Below are positions 34,266 through 44,789 of a DNA stretch of 64,000 bases, one piece after another (positions within the stretch are counted from its first letter, which is position 1; each line of letters opens with the position of its first letter). The translations under genes and the position numbers were made by a program. The notes beneath the pieces are model-generated. The model was not told the origin of the DNA, did no database searches, and saw only the letters and a list, made by a program, of their open reading frames with translations. This DNA comes from Schizophyllum amplum. Lineage: Eukaryota > Basidiomycota > Agaricomycetes > Agaricales > Schizophyllaceae. The stretch spans positions 1 through 64,000 of the forward strand of contig VDMD01000096.1 in the NCBI GenBank assembly GCA_007026445.1. The letters are read 5' to 3'.

Positions 34266-34601
34266 GTTATAGTACGTCCCGTTGTAAATGTTTATGATGC
34301 TCATGAGTGTAGGAAGGAGGTCGTGAGGGGTCGTGAACGCGAATCGTGAAATGCGGCGCAAGTCAAGGTGACAGGTGTAAACGGGGTCAAAGCGCGACTA
34401 GCGCCGTGAAAGACTGCCTTTTTGAGGTGTCACATGGTCGCTATTGAGCCGAATCACGTGCACTATGTTGATTTTACGGAAGCAAAACAATACTTACCTG
34501 AAGCTTCAAGCTTAGGGAGGTTGGAGGGCTGGTCATCCACGTATATATAGTCATTAAATTCGTTATCGTGCTCGAGTCGTTACATTCTGCGTAAATCGTA
34601 T
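34266..34601. other. Intergenic stretch between two minus-strand genes
   Basis: No gene seen; AT-richer than its surroundings and expected to hold the promoter for the gene starting at 34265. Confidence 0.4.
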
Positions 34602-35435
34602 CTACATCATCGGCGGTACAAATTTGGCATCAACAGAGGGGCAGTCTGGACAAGCTTTCCGGGCCAAAGCAATGCACTCCTCCGCCACATTAGGGGAGTT
34701 GAGATGCTGGATTTGGAGCCTTTCATCGATCTCGAAAGAAATGCATTGAATAGACAGAGGCGGCCCCGTAGCTGCGCAATACCTGCACCAATCAAAGAGG
34801 TAGTCGCACGCTTCCTGCCATGACTTGTCCTGTCGTTTGCCATCCGCGTTGAGAACGCTCAGGGTGGCGCCAACATGCATGGAGATGTCGACGGGGCCAG
34901 GCCAGCCGTGAGGGCGACGGACGTGAGTGATCGCGCGTTTCTCGAGAGGGACATACTCAGGCGCCAAAGGAGTCTTTTGAGGCGCATGAGCGGGATTCAG
35001 CATGATGGGACGGTATTGCATGTCAAAAGTTGGAGAGGTCCGATGGATATGAGGGGCGGTAGATGCAGGAACATCTTGAAATGGAATGGGTGGTAGCTCG
35101 TCATTCTCGGCGAAGTCAGAGTCGTCCTCAGGCGACAGCGGCTCATCGTCAATTATAGTGTCACGACCGGTGAATGAGACGTGACAGTTCCCACGACGAC
35201 GAGGCGCGCCGTGAGCGCGTAGCGCACTGCGTCGAAGAGGAGGGGTGACACGAATGACACCGGCCACAAATATGTCTGGGTCGGTCCAGTCGCGAACTTG
35301 ACTGCCAGCGACCCTGAGATCGTCGAGAAAGTCCTGCGCCTTGAAGCCAGTTTGTTCAATGGCGGCGTCCGCAAGATGTGACGTGCGCCTAGTTTCAGAC
35401 GCATTATTCAGGGTGTCGTTGGCTGATCGTGGCAT
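34602..35435 (-). CDS. Hypothetical protein, lineage-specific
   Basis: Uninterrupted frame of 277 residues from ATG 35435 (MPRSANDTLNNASETRRTS). The first half is polar with an acidic patch (LSPEDDSDFAENDELPPIPF). The last 110 residues look folded, with GWPGPVDISMHVGATLSVLN, EACDYLFDWCRYCAATG and four Cys in total near the end. I do not recognise the family. The frame stays open upstream to about 35600 without an ATG. A TATA box is present about 145 bases ahead. An exon upstream cannot be excluded. Confidence 0.5.
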   Translation of the reverse strand: MPRSANDTLNNASETRRTSHLADAAIEQTGFKAQDFLDDLRVAGSQVRDWTDPDIFVAGVIRVTPPLRRSALRAHGAPRRRGNCHVSFTGRDTIIDDEPLSPEDDSDFAENDELPPIPFQDVPASTAPHIHRTSPTFDMQYRPIMLNPAHAPQKTPLAPEYVPLEKRAITHVRRPHGWPGPVDISMHVGATLSVLNADGKRQDKSWQEACDYLFDWCRYCAATGPPLSIQCISFEIDERLQIQHLNSPNVAEECIALARKACPDCPSVDAKFVPPMM

Positions 35436-35880
35436 TGCCGGAGGTAGCGCAAATGGCAGGGCGATGGGCGCCACGACGGCTTGAAGAACGTGGACAGTCT
35501 CCGGGGCCCGTGTCAGCGGGGAGTTTCGAGCGCAGGTGGTTGGACAGGGCCACGAGCAGTCAGTGCAGCGTGCACTGGGTTTATAAGGGCTCAGGTCCAA
35601 TTGAACCCTTTTGGAAACAATAGAGCCGCCCGAGCATCGGAGAAGGTCCAGCAGAGGGTAGTAGACCTATGGATTTAGCCTTCAGGTGAGAACAATTGAG
35701 CACCGTAGCTTCGGGAATTGGAAGGAAAGAGGTGGTCCCTTGTCGTTGTTGAACATGGTGGATCGGGAAAGGCACGAAGTTGGCACGAAGAGTCACACAT
35801 AACGGTCCGCCGGACTCGGCCCGGTGCGAGTCGTCGCCGGACCTCTCGTGCATGTTGGAGTCCATCTGGAGTCCACCATC
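35436..35880. promoter_or_regulatory. Divergent promoter region
   Basis: Lies between the hypothetical gene (minus) and the SR-like gene (plus). No gene seen. Confidence 0.4.
35579..35585 (-). promoter_or_regulatory. Possible TATA box
   Basis: TATAAAC on the minus strand, about 145 bases upstream of ATG 35435. Spacing suits a leader of about 110 bases. Confidence 0.35.
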
Positions 35881-37360
35881 ATGTCAGCGCCGCCAACGTC
35901 CTCGTCGTTGTCTTCGGTGGTCTCGAACCTCGTTCGAGCATCTATGGGCTCCTCTGTCTCACCAACTGTCACCGACGCCGACCTCGACCGCCACGTCGCC
36001 GAACTCATCCTGAAAGAGGCCAAGAAGAAGGCCGAGAAATATCAGGAGACTGGCATTCGAGCGTACCTTGCCCCCAGTCTGTGCGTCATTACTCTAGACG
36101 GCGGTGCTCTCTACTGCCGTCAAATGTGTATTGGTATGCTCATCTCGCCACAGACACGACGCCAACGCGCCAAGACCCAACAAGCGCTTCCTGTCCTCCA
36201 TCATCAAGAGCACAGATGACCACAACCGCACACTGCTGCGCGCACAAGCGGAGGCCGCTGAAGAGATTCAGCGCGCTCGGCGGGAGGAGGAAAAGCGCGA
36301 GCGCATGAAGCGCGCGGAGGAGGCGGCCGCGAGTCGACGCAGTCGTGGGGAAGGCAGCAGCCGTGGCGAGCGCAGCAGTCGCCACAGAGACGATAGGCGC
36401 TCCGGTAGACGGGACGAGGGTCGCTCAAGCAGGCGCGAGGAAGAGCGTTCCAGTAGAAGGGAGGTGGAACACACCAGCCGCCGCCCCCGCGAAAGCTCGC
36501 GCCGACATCGCGTCGCGGACGACGAGACGTGGGACCGTTGGGACGGGCGCACAGAAGAGAGGGACAAGAAACGCAAGCGACGCGTGTGGGAGAACGAGGA
36601 CGACGAGCCGGATGAAGCGAACAAAGAGGGCCATTCGCACCGTCGTCGCCGCTCGCGCTCTTGTGACAAGTCAGACAAGGAGGACCGCAAGCGCCAATCA
36701 CGCAGGAAGCGCTCACGCTCCAAGGACGAGGATGAACGCCCTCACCATCGTCGCCGTAGCCCTGCCCCAGAGTCCGACGCAGAGCCCTCACGCAAGCACA
36801 GCCGCCGCCACCGCAGCCGCGAGCGTCACCATCGTTCCCGCCGACGCTCCCGCTCCCCCTCCTCATCAGCGGCGCGCGACGACGCACCTCCCACCAAGAT
36901 CAAGCGCACTCGGTCCCCTTCCCCCGCCTCCCGCGGCGAAGGCTCCTCCCGTCGCTCGCCCTCCAACACCTTCCCCTCGCGCTCAAGCTCGCTTACGCCA
37001 GGTCCCACGCCACCGCTGCCGTCCAAGATGGACAAGTACTTCGAGGAAGACTACGACCCTCGCCTCGACGTCGACCAGCTCCCCGCCGCGCCGCACGTGC
37101 CTGCAACTGGCCTTATCGACAGCGCGCAGTTCGAGGGCTGGGACGCCATGCTCGATCTTCTCCGCCGGCGCAAGGAGGACAAGGAGAGCAAGAAGCGCCT
37201 GGAGCGCCTCGGCTTCGACCCGGACGCGTATAAAGCGCCAACCGGTAGCTTCGGCGACGCATGGGGAGGCAGCAGCGGGGGCACGGACGTCATGAACATC
37301 CAGTACAATAAACGCGGCACGGTGCGGGAGTGGGATATGGGGAAGGACAACAGCTTTTAG
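35881..37360 (+). CDS. Arg/Ser-rich nuclear protein, probable splicing-associated
   Basis: Two exons (35881-36080, 36154-37360) give 468 residues. The N-terminus has a helical block (DADLDRHVAELILKEAKKKA), followed across the intron by NAPRPNKRFLSSIIKSTDDH, a motif seen in fungal splicing-associated proteins. The centre is a long RS/RE/RH-rich domain. The C-terminus is again conserved-looking: KMDKYFEEDYDPRLDVDQLP, FEGWDAMLDLLRRRKEDKES and the end NIQYNKRGTVREWDMGKDNS. RS domains mediate contacts among splicing factors and are phosphorylated. No RNA-recognition motif is present, so the protein is a cofactor type and not a classical SR protein. Confidence 0.7.
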
Positions 37361-37476
37361 GTGATCGCGGGATATGAAGCAAGCAGTAGGGAACACATGT
37401 AAGTACATATAGTTAGGGAACTTCCAGTATTTTGTATAGTCGTCGTCTCCAACCCGTCTTCGCGCCACCAATCTGT

Positions 37477-40400
37477 CTACTGCGAGACAGCTCTTTGCAC
37501 GACACCCTGTTCTTCGGGAGACAACTGTGACACGAGTTGGGAAAAGTTCGAAGTGTTGTGTGCTGCGCAATCCCGGAGGAAAGAAACGAGGTGGGACTGT
37601 AAAATATTCAGAGTCAAACACAAGTAACTGTGACTGGCAATACCAGTGCGCACCTGCATGTCCATCTGCGATATCGGGTCGTTCTTCAGATCCTCGTCAT
37701 CATCATCGTCTAGGACATCGTCGTTGTCGAACTTGACGCCCCGTGGGCCAATCATCTCCGACAGGAAGGCGAACTCGTCCTTCGTGAAGCCCTGCGAGTT
37801 GACCTTTCCACCGACGTCGGTACCGTCCTCTTCCCAGTCGTCGTCCTTACAGTAACATGAGCGCATGCTATTAAACATAGCGAGATCTACGCACCCCGTC
37901 TTCCGAGTTCACATCCGCCTCGTCGATGGCACCCATTGCCGCGGACTCCCCACCCGTAAGTAGATCGCGTACAATAATCTTGAGCGCCTTCACCGGGAAC
38001 GGCACCGCCGTAAACTCATGCGGAACTACAGCACTCTAGTCAGCAAACGTCGCATATCATACACTGAATACAACGCGCACTCTTCTTCGTCCGCGAGCGC
38101 GTCATGATGACTGAGAAAAAGGATTCGGTTCGGCGGTAGGCGTGCGCGGGGTACGGACGGGACTCACCATTCTTCGTCTCTGGACGCAGGATGATGTCCC
38201 CCTTGACCGTCACCTGCTGCAGACTGGGCCGCGCTGCGCGCAGCAGCTCGCACAGACCGAGAGTGCTCACACGCCCAGGCCAGAAGCCCTGGAATGTCTC
38301 CGCGTTCTCGCACCACGTCTGCAGAAGCACGTCCAGCCCGGAGCGCCCGCCGACGTTGATGCCCTCGAGCAGTTGCAGCACCGTGTCGCGCTGGCTGGTG
38401 ATGAGGAAAGCGAAGGGAATCACGAGGCTCTGAGCAGACATGACAGTCAGATACACGGTTAGAAGGCCAAGGGGGTTTCAGAGGCGCACCTGCAAGAACG
38501 TCGCCGTCTTTGCGGTAAGCATGCGGTTGACCATGGCCTGCAGAAGCTCGGGCAAAACAGGGAGGACAGTATCGCCGGCGTTGCGCAAGAGGTGAATGAT
38601 GAGGTCGCCAATGAAGAGCCCGCCAGATTCGTCCTCGCTTTGCAGCACCCTCGCTATCAAAGCGAGGACGTGCTCGAGACCGCCGCGGCTGCCGTCCGAC
38701 CAGGCGGCGAGCTGCTTGCAGTCTTTGCGGACGATCGTGGTGAGGCATGACACTCCATTCTGTGAGCGTGGTCAGGAAGACTACACGACACGCAGCTGTA
38801 CCGCTGACCTGCAAGACGTCGCGGTCCTCCGACTGCCCGAGGCAGTGGAACAGGCTTGGAGCCATAGCGGCAACGAACCCGTCGCCGAGTCCACCCTGCG
38901 GCGCACCCTTGACCATACTGGTGATAAGCTCGATGCCCGTCGACGTGACCCACGATTCCTCAGGCTTCGCCTCCGCCAGGTTCGAGCACAGCTCCGGTAG
39001 CGCCTTCTGCACCACCGCCTGGTAGACACCGCTGGCCTTCGACGATGCCAATGCCTCGAAAATGTCACTCAGAATTGACTCGAAGATCGGGTCTGCGCAT
39101 CTGTGAGCCACGGTCATGGTCGTTTTCAAAGACCCCCTGACCTTTGTTGTTCTTTTTCCAGACCTCCAGTAGCGCGGCGACGAGCGACTGCGCCAGATCA
39201 GGCGTCAACCACTTGCCGTCGTCCACCTGCACTACCACGGACATCGTCTCCAGAACCAAAGACAGCGCATCGTCAGACGTGTCCAGCAGGAATGGGCCGA
39301 GATCTTTCGCAATGCGCGAGACGAATGGGACCATAGCCGAGTCCTCCGCGCCTTGGCAGAAGCTAATGCGCGTCAGCAGGCGGTCACTCACACTATCTGA
39401 CCGGACACTGACTTATGCACAGCACGGACAGCGGACACTTTGACTGGCACGCCGGCGTCGCTGGCCTCGATCACCTGAATGGCGGCGTCGAGGTATTGAC
39501 CCGCGAGTTGCAAAGGCAGGAGCTTCGCGTACTGACTAGCAAAGACAAAGCCTCGGCCCTGCAAAAAGGGTTGCGCTATGTTTCGTGAGCGGGCATGTCG
39601 CCAGACAGCCGAGATGGACTCACCGGACAGTCCCAAGACTGACGGAACGATATCACGCAGGATGTACTCGACGTCAATAGGCTTAGGTCGTCCGGAATCT
39701 ACTTCATCCTCGACGCAGTCTAGTATCGCCTCCGACTGCGAGCCGATGGAGGCGAGCGAGGCTTCAAGAGGGCGCCACCTAAATGAGACTGAATATATGT
39801 GCATCATGAATAGAGAGATGTCGCACCAATCATCCTGACCGCCATCGCGCGCCTGCTGCGAGGACTGAACCATATGCTGCAGCAGCGACTGGCACGTCGA
39901 TGCCGTTTTTGCCCCCTCGCGCTCCATAAGGACCTGGGCATATTGAGCATGGTGGGGACTGCGGGCTATGATACCTTCATACCGCAAGCACGTCAAAGCC
40001 GGCCACACGAACGCTGTACTCCTGCGTCTCGTCGTCTTCTTGTGCCACAAATGCATTCGCGTTGCTCGCCCAGGTCTCTTCCTAAGGAAAATCAGACTAG
40101 TACAGGGGGAAAATGGCACTTGATTTACATCCTCGTCAGTCATCTGCGCGTAGTTGAACACTGCAGAAATGACAGCAGTGAGATTGTCACCCTCAAACCA
40201 GGCCTTCGCCTTGCCGCCGCGAATGACTGATGATAGGAAGTCCAGGATGGGGCAAATGAGCTGTGGCAAATGGATCGTCTCGTCCTCGGAGGACGGAGGC
40301 GGCGACTCTGTTGCCGACAGGTAGTACTGCTGGAAGGCCGGGAAGACCGTTTGCAGATGGTTGAGGGCTGAGTTCAAGATGTCGGGAAGGAAGGTGACCA

Positions 40401-41516
40401 TGGCGCGCGGGAAGGAGGTGTGGATGATGTCTAGAGTCTTCGTCCATGGTCAGCCTCGGCGCATACAACGCGACAACACGGCCCACCTTGAATATCTGGA
40501 TGCGGATCAATAAACCATCCCACTCTGGCTTATTGAGATCCTGGCTGGGGTCGATGCTGAGGAGGACCCTGAAAGCCTCCAGCCAAGTAGGAAGAATGGA
40601 CGTCGTGGCCTCCTTAACGGCTTGGGGATGTTGATCCTTCACCATAAACAATGCCTCCACGCATTGTTGGAACACGGATACTGTTCGAGCACGAGTGATT
40701 GCACCGTATTGCTGTAGAGCATATAAGAAGAGGATATTTTTCGGGGTGCGGCCCACTCACCTCGGCGCCACCGAGGACATTGAGAAGGACGGGGAGGAGT
40801 TCACGCAGGATAGGGAGGATCTGGTCCTCTGATAGGTCTGCCTTGATGAATTCGGCGAACACCTGCATAGCACCGTGGACGGAGTTTGGTGATCCGGAGG
40901 ACAAGAGGCTGATGAGTGAAGCCAGCAGTTCGGGGTTCTCGTCGGGCCAGTCGGCGTTGGCTAATGTAGACATGGTGCGAGCCTGGAATATAATCAGTGC
41001 TTCAGCACATACGAAAGACGCGTTCACGCACGCAGAGGGAACGGATCTTGCGATCGGGATCGGACAAGCCCTGGAAGACCATTTGACGGACTGCAGCTTT
41101 TGTCTGCGCGTACATTAGTCTATGTGAGAGGTGAGTCATCGTAGGGATGCACCTCCTGAGGTGGCGCAGGCCCCCGGAACTGGGGAAAGATGGGGGACCA
41201 TCGCTCGACGACGTATTTCCTGAGCACGATGCTGGCCGAGTGCGCACAAATCAGGACGCGTATTACGCACGATCACGCGTAGTACTCATCTGTCTCAACG
41301 GAAGCTCTGCTTCGGAGGACAGCGCAAGTTGCGCGAGGGACACGCCGGTCTCTGATCGATCCAGCAGGTTCAGTCAAGCGGCGCGTAGTATGCAGGTGAG
41401 CACGGACCCGGGAGAGCAGAGAGCTCGGCAAGCTTGAGTTCGGCGGATATTCTGACATTTGGGTTGGAGTTGAGCGTCGCGGTTAGACACTCGGCGAGCT
41501 GGGCGACGGAGGACAT
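37477..41516 (-). CDS. KAP114: Importin-9/Kap114-type karyopherin beta
   Basis: A long, many-exon gene. The N-terminus reads MSSVAQLAECLTATLNSNPN, then TGVSLAQLALSSEAELPLRQ and ASIVLRKYVVERWSPIFPQF, the importin-beta N-terminal domain that binds Ran. Next come KAAVRQMVFQGLSDPDRKIR and HEAT-like repeats through the middle (FAEFIKADLSEDQILPILRE, WLTPDLAQSLVAALLEVWKK). Near the C-terminus is an acidic stretch with DDDDEDLKNDPISQMDMQ, then FLRDCAAHNTSNFSQLVSQL, as in importin-9. The protein carries histones H2A-H2B and TBP-type cargo into the nucleus. About ten introns are seen; the acidic loop and the length of about 1000 residues fit the family. Confidence 0.88.
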
Positions 41517-41969
41517 GGTGGGGGAGAGCAAGTTGGGGATTCAGACGCGAAAACGCGAAGCGTCACACGGTGACAATCTGTCACGGCTCTCCTCCTCATG
41601 CACTTTCGCACTTTCGCTTCACTTTGAACGCCTCAAATGGCTAAAAGCTGTTTGGGTAGCGCAGAACAAGATCTGGGGATTTGGAGTTGTTTCCACGCTC
41701 TTCATCGTAGTAGTGCATATCTCTATGACATCTTTTTTAAAATAAGGGACGGAACAGAACGTGAATGCACGAAGTACATACTGTAAAGCGCATACGTTAC
41801 ATTGAAGACGACTGGGTGTAAGCGATGTATCTCGAGGACTACACCTTCGCTATGCGTTTTATCGGCACGACTGATATCCGTTCCAATATATATCACTCGT
41901 TCAGCATAACTCAAGTACAACAAGCGCCGGATACTCACCTTGAGCTCTCAACTGTTGGACGTCACTAGC
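41517..41969. other. Intergenic, Kap114 promoter and 3' flank of truncated F-box gene
   Basis: No gene supported. A 71-codon minus frame (41723-41938) has no match to the missing C-terminal half of the F-box gene next to it. Confidence 0.4.
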
Positions 41970-42674
41970 TCAGTGCATCTGCGCGAGATGTATGAGCTGC
42001 AAGCCGGTAGCCAAGTTTGTGGAGAACAACAACAGAAGATCTGTCTTACAGGACCCCGGGCCGGTCCCCCAAGGGAGCACGGTGCGCGTGATGACCTGCT
42101 TCAGCTGGCACATCGACCCAGGCGGGCACGCAAGCAGGGGCCTCAGCACCATATCCCCATCCCGTATCTCCAGCACGAACTCCTTCCACCGTCCCGGGTG
42201 CGCAGCGACGGCCACGAAGAGCGCCCTGCACGCGTCCTGCGCGTGGCTGTCCGTCTGGCGCAGGTTGAGCGTCAGTGGCAGCGTGCCCGCGCGTTGCACG
42301 CAGAGCTCAACGATGCGCGCGGGGTCCGCGGGCAGACGATGCCCGAAGTCGAGCGCGGCCCAGAGCTCGGGCAGCCCGAGCGCGACTTGTTGCCAGCGGC
42401 GGCAGACGTGCTGGAGGGTGATCGCGCATGTGAGCTGCGTGTGCTGCCCGAAGTCGAGGGTGGGCGAGGGGAAGGCGATCGGGCCCTGGGAGGGGATGTC
42501 GACAAGGGAGGTGGGGTCGCCGCACATGAGGAATATCATACGAAGCAGCTCGACGGGGAGCTGATGGACTGCGGGTTCTGCAGATTCTTCCTCGGGAGGG
42601 GACCTGATGGGAGAAGGAGGCCTATATATTTCTTCTGGATAGTCAACTAATGCGCGCGAAGGATGGCACCCCAT
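41970..42674 (-). CDS. Truncated F-box protein (F-box protein 4)
   Basis: 234 residues from ATG 42674 (MGCHPSRALVDYPEEIYRPP). The F-box is HQLPVELLRMIFLMCGDPTS, followed by ITLQHVCRRWQQVALGLPEL and LWAALDFGHRLPADPARIVE, the same order as in the other F-box genes of this window. The reading stops after about 180 residues of homology (ATGLQLIHLAQMH), whereas the relatives have 400-500 residues with leucine-rich repeats. All three frames close within 60 bases, so the C-terminal half is missing. It could still act as a short Skp1-binding protein, or be a decayed copy. Splicing into a distant exon was not found. Confidence 0.65.
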   Translation of the reverse strand: MGCHPSRALVDYPEEIYRPPSPIRSPPEEESAEPAVHQLPVELLRMIFLMCGDPTSLVDIPSQGPIAFPSPTLDFGQHTQLTCAITLQHVCRRWQQVALGLPELWAALDFGHRLPADPARIVELCVQRAGTLPLTLNLRQTDSHAQDACRALFVAVAAHPGRWKEFVLEIRDGDMVLRPLLACPPGSMCQLKQVITRTVLPWGTGPGSCKTDLLLLFSTNLATGLQLIHLAQMH

Positions 42675-43353
42675 GATAGGATGAGAGCGCTGATGGAGGG
42701 ATGAGGTGAAGGAGAGTGAATGATAAAGGGTTCGATGATGAAGTGGCAGTGGTGGGGATGAAGCGGCGGTAGGAGTAGGGTGTATCTGGGCTGGGACCGC
42801 TTTTGAGGGCGGGAGGAATGCTATTGTTCCCATTCCTGCGCTGCACTGACCTGCGCAGTCTTCTTCAGCCACGCAGAACGATGGACACAGCACGCACTCC
42901 CTTCTCCCGCCTTCGGCATCCCAGAAGAAGCGAGCCAATCGCAATGAACGTTCTGGTGCCAATCAAGACTGTATTGAACATGTATAGAAGGACATCGATG
43001 GGGGGGACGATAGACAATGGAACGAAGGGGACCGAAGAATTGTCGCAGTAAAATATCGACATGCCGTTCCCTCTCACGTAGAAACGACACTTCCTAGACT
43101 GCTTCGGTCTCTGAGACCCAGAGCTCGCTTGCGCAAGCTTCTGGCACTGCACCGACGGTCGAGCGTCTGCACCGGGCAGCGTGGCATGTCCCATGGTTTG
43201 ATCGAAGAAACAAGAAAATTTGGGACGGTCTTTTATACCGCGTCCGGACAGGGGCTTCCCACGATCAGGTGCCCCGGCCCGTGCGCGCTCGGAATTTCGC
43301 CCCGAGGGCTTGCTTGCAGAGGACCAGAGACCGGACGAGCACCGACCGCGACA
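42675..43353. promoter_or_regulatory. Divergent promoter region
   Basis: Lies between the truncated F-box gene (minus) and mitochondrial uS15 (plus). No gene seen. A CTTTTATACC sequence about 120 bases ahead of the uS15m start could serve as a TATA element. Confidence 0.4.
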
Positions 43354-44323
43354 ATGCTGCGCGCGCTGAGTGCACTACGACCGCCGGCGCCGGCTGCGCG
43401 GGCATTCTCGACGAGTACCGCGGTGGCGGCCGCGCGCCAAGTGCGCAAGACGCATAACGTGAAGAAGGAAGAGCGCTGGCGGCGGGAGGAGGCGCGCCGT
43501 CCGAACCCCGTCCTCGGGACGCGTCCGGGCGACGAGGCGAAGTGGGAGAAGTCGGACCTTGCCAAGATTCTTGTGCTGGAGGAGCACTTCCGCGCGACGC
43601 CCGTTGAGGCGGGCAGGCAGGAGGAGCGCCTCCCGGTCGGAACGGTCGAGATGCCCAAGCGCCTTGCGTACGGTGTGCACGAAGAGGAGAAGAAGCTGCT
43701 CTTCCGCTACCTGCCCTACTTGAGCTCGACGACGGAGGTTCTGGTGCGTGGTGGTGTCGTTCGTTCTCGTTACGTGCAACTGACCGTTCCCCGCAGACCA
43801 TGCACGACAACGACCCAAGGAAGGTCGAGGCGATTGCGGCCGGTGAGGCCGCAGAACGGCAGAAGGCCAGCAATTTTGCCAAGCTCGTCGACCTGCGGAA
43901 CACCAACGCCGCTGGTCTCGCGTACGAGAACCGCAAGCGCATCATCGCCACCTTCTCCGATCCCGCAAAACCTCATGACCCCGGCCGCACCGAGGTGCAG
44001 GTCGCCCTCCTCACTTATCAGATTCGCAAACTATACACGCACCTGAGGAACTTCAAGCGCGACGTAGGCAACCGTCTCCCGCTCCGCAAGCTAGTTCACC
44101 AACGAGCGAAACTGTTGAGGTGCGCTCTCCCTTCTGTGTCGTCTGGCGCCGCCCACCATGCTCCCACGTCTGCTGCGTCTTTCTTTGATTCGCTGGATCT
44201 ATTCCGAACGTGTCCTGACTTCATTGCAGGTATCTCAAGCGCACTGACCGCGCGCGCTGGAATATCCTTCTGGACAGGTGTGGGTTGGAAGCCGACGCAG
44301 TAGAGGGGGAGCTGATAGTATGA
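43354..44323 (+). CDS. MRPS28: Mitochondrial ribosomal protein uS15m
   Basis: Three exons (43354-43743, 43797-44119, 44230-44323) give 268 residues. The N-terminus MLRALSALRPPAPAARAFST is rich in Ala and Arg, as expected for a mitochondrial targeting sequence. The uS15 core is in exons 2 and 3: DPGRTEVQVALLTYQIRKLY, THLRNFKRDVGNRLPLRKLV and RYLKRTDRARWNILLDRCGL. uS15 binds the central domain of small-subunit rRNA. The long N-terminal extension is usual in fungal mitochondrial forms. Yeast calls this gene MRPS28. Confidence 0.88.
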
Positions 44324-44789
44324 CCTGTCTCGGATGCTCTCTCCCGTGTCGCGCTTTTGCTTCTACCTATTCTCACAGCAATCATAATGTTGTGTGCTCC
44401 TTCCCCTCTCAAAACCGTCCCTCTGTCCACTTCGTAGTGCAGCACCCTGCTTCGGACGACCTTGAGAGGGCTTGGGAGACATGCTACAGGACTTCTCTCC
44501 CTGAGGATGACCGCGGCATGTTGCAATATATCAGCTATATCGTAACCTCAGGATGTCCTAGTCGGCCTTGGATATTTTTATCTCAGCAGAATGTCTTCCT
44601 CAACTCACACATAAGGTGTTCAAGTCGAGCTTCGCTGAGGTTGAGGTTCTCCCAATCCAAGTCCCAATCTGGATGTGGCGCGCCGCACCCTGGAGGGGGG
44701 ACAAATATTTGTTCGGAATCCGCACCGGTACACCGACGCCTCTCGCGCCCAAAGAACCTTTGCGGTCCTTTCCATTCAGCGGCGGCGCG
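44324..44789. other. Intergenic, uS15m 3' flank and promoter of the phosphodiesterase
   Basis: No gene seen. Confidence 0.4.

Noticed and set aside
36204..36887. 227-codon minus frame opposite the SR-like gene, and similar long frames on the other strand
   Set aside because: Mirror of the Arg/Ser-rich coding strand, whose codon pattern leaves the opposite frame open.
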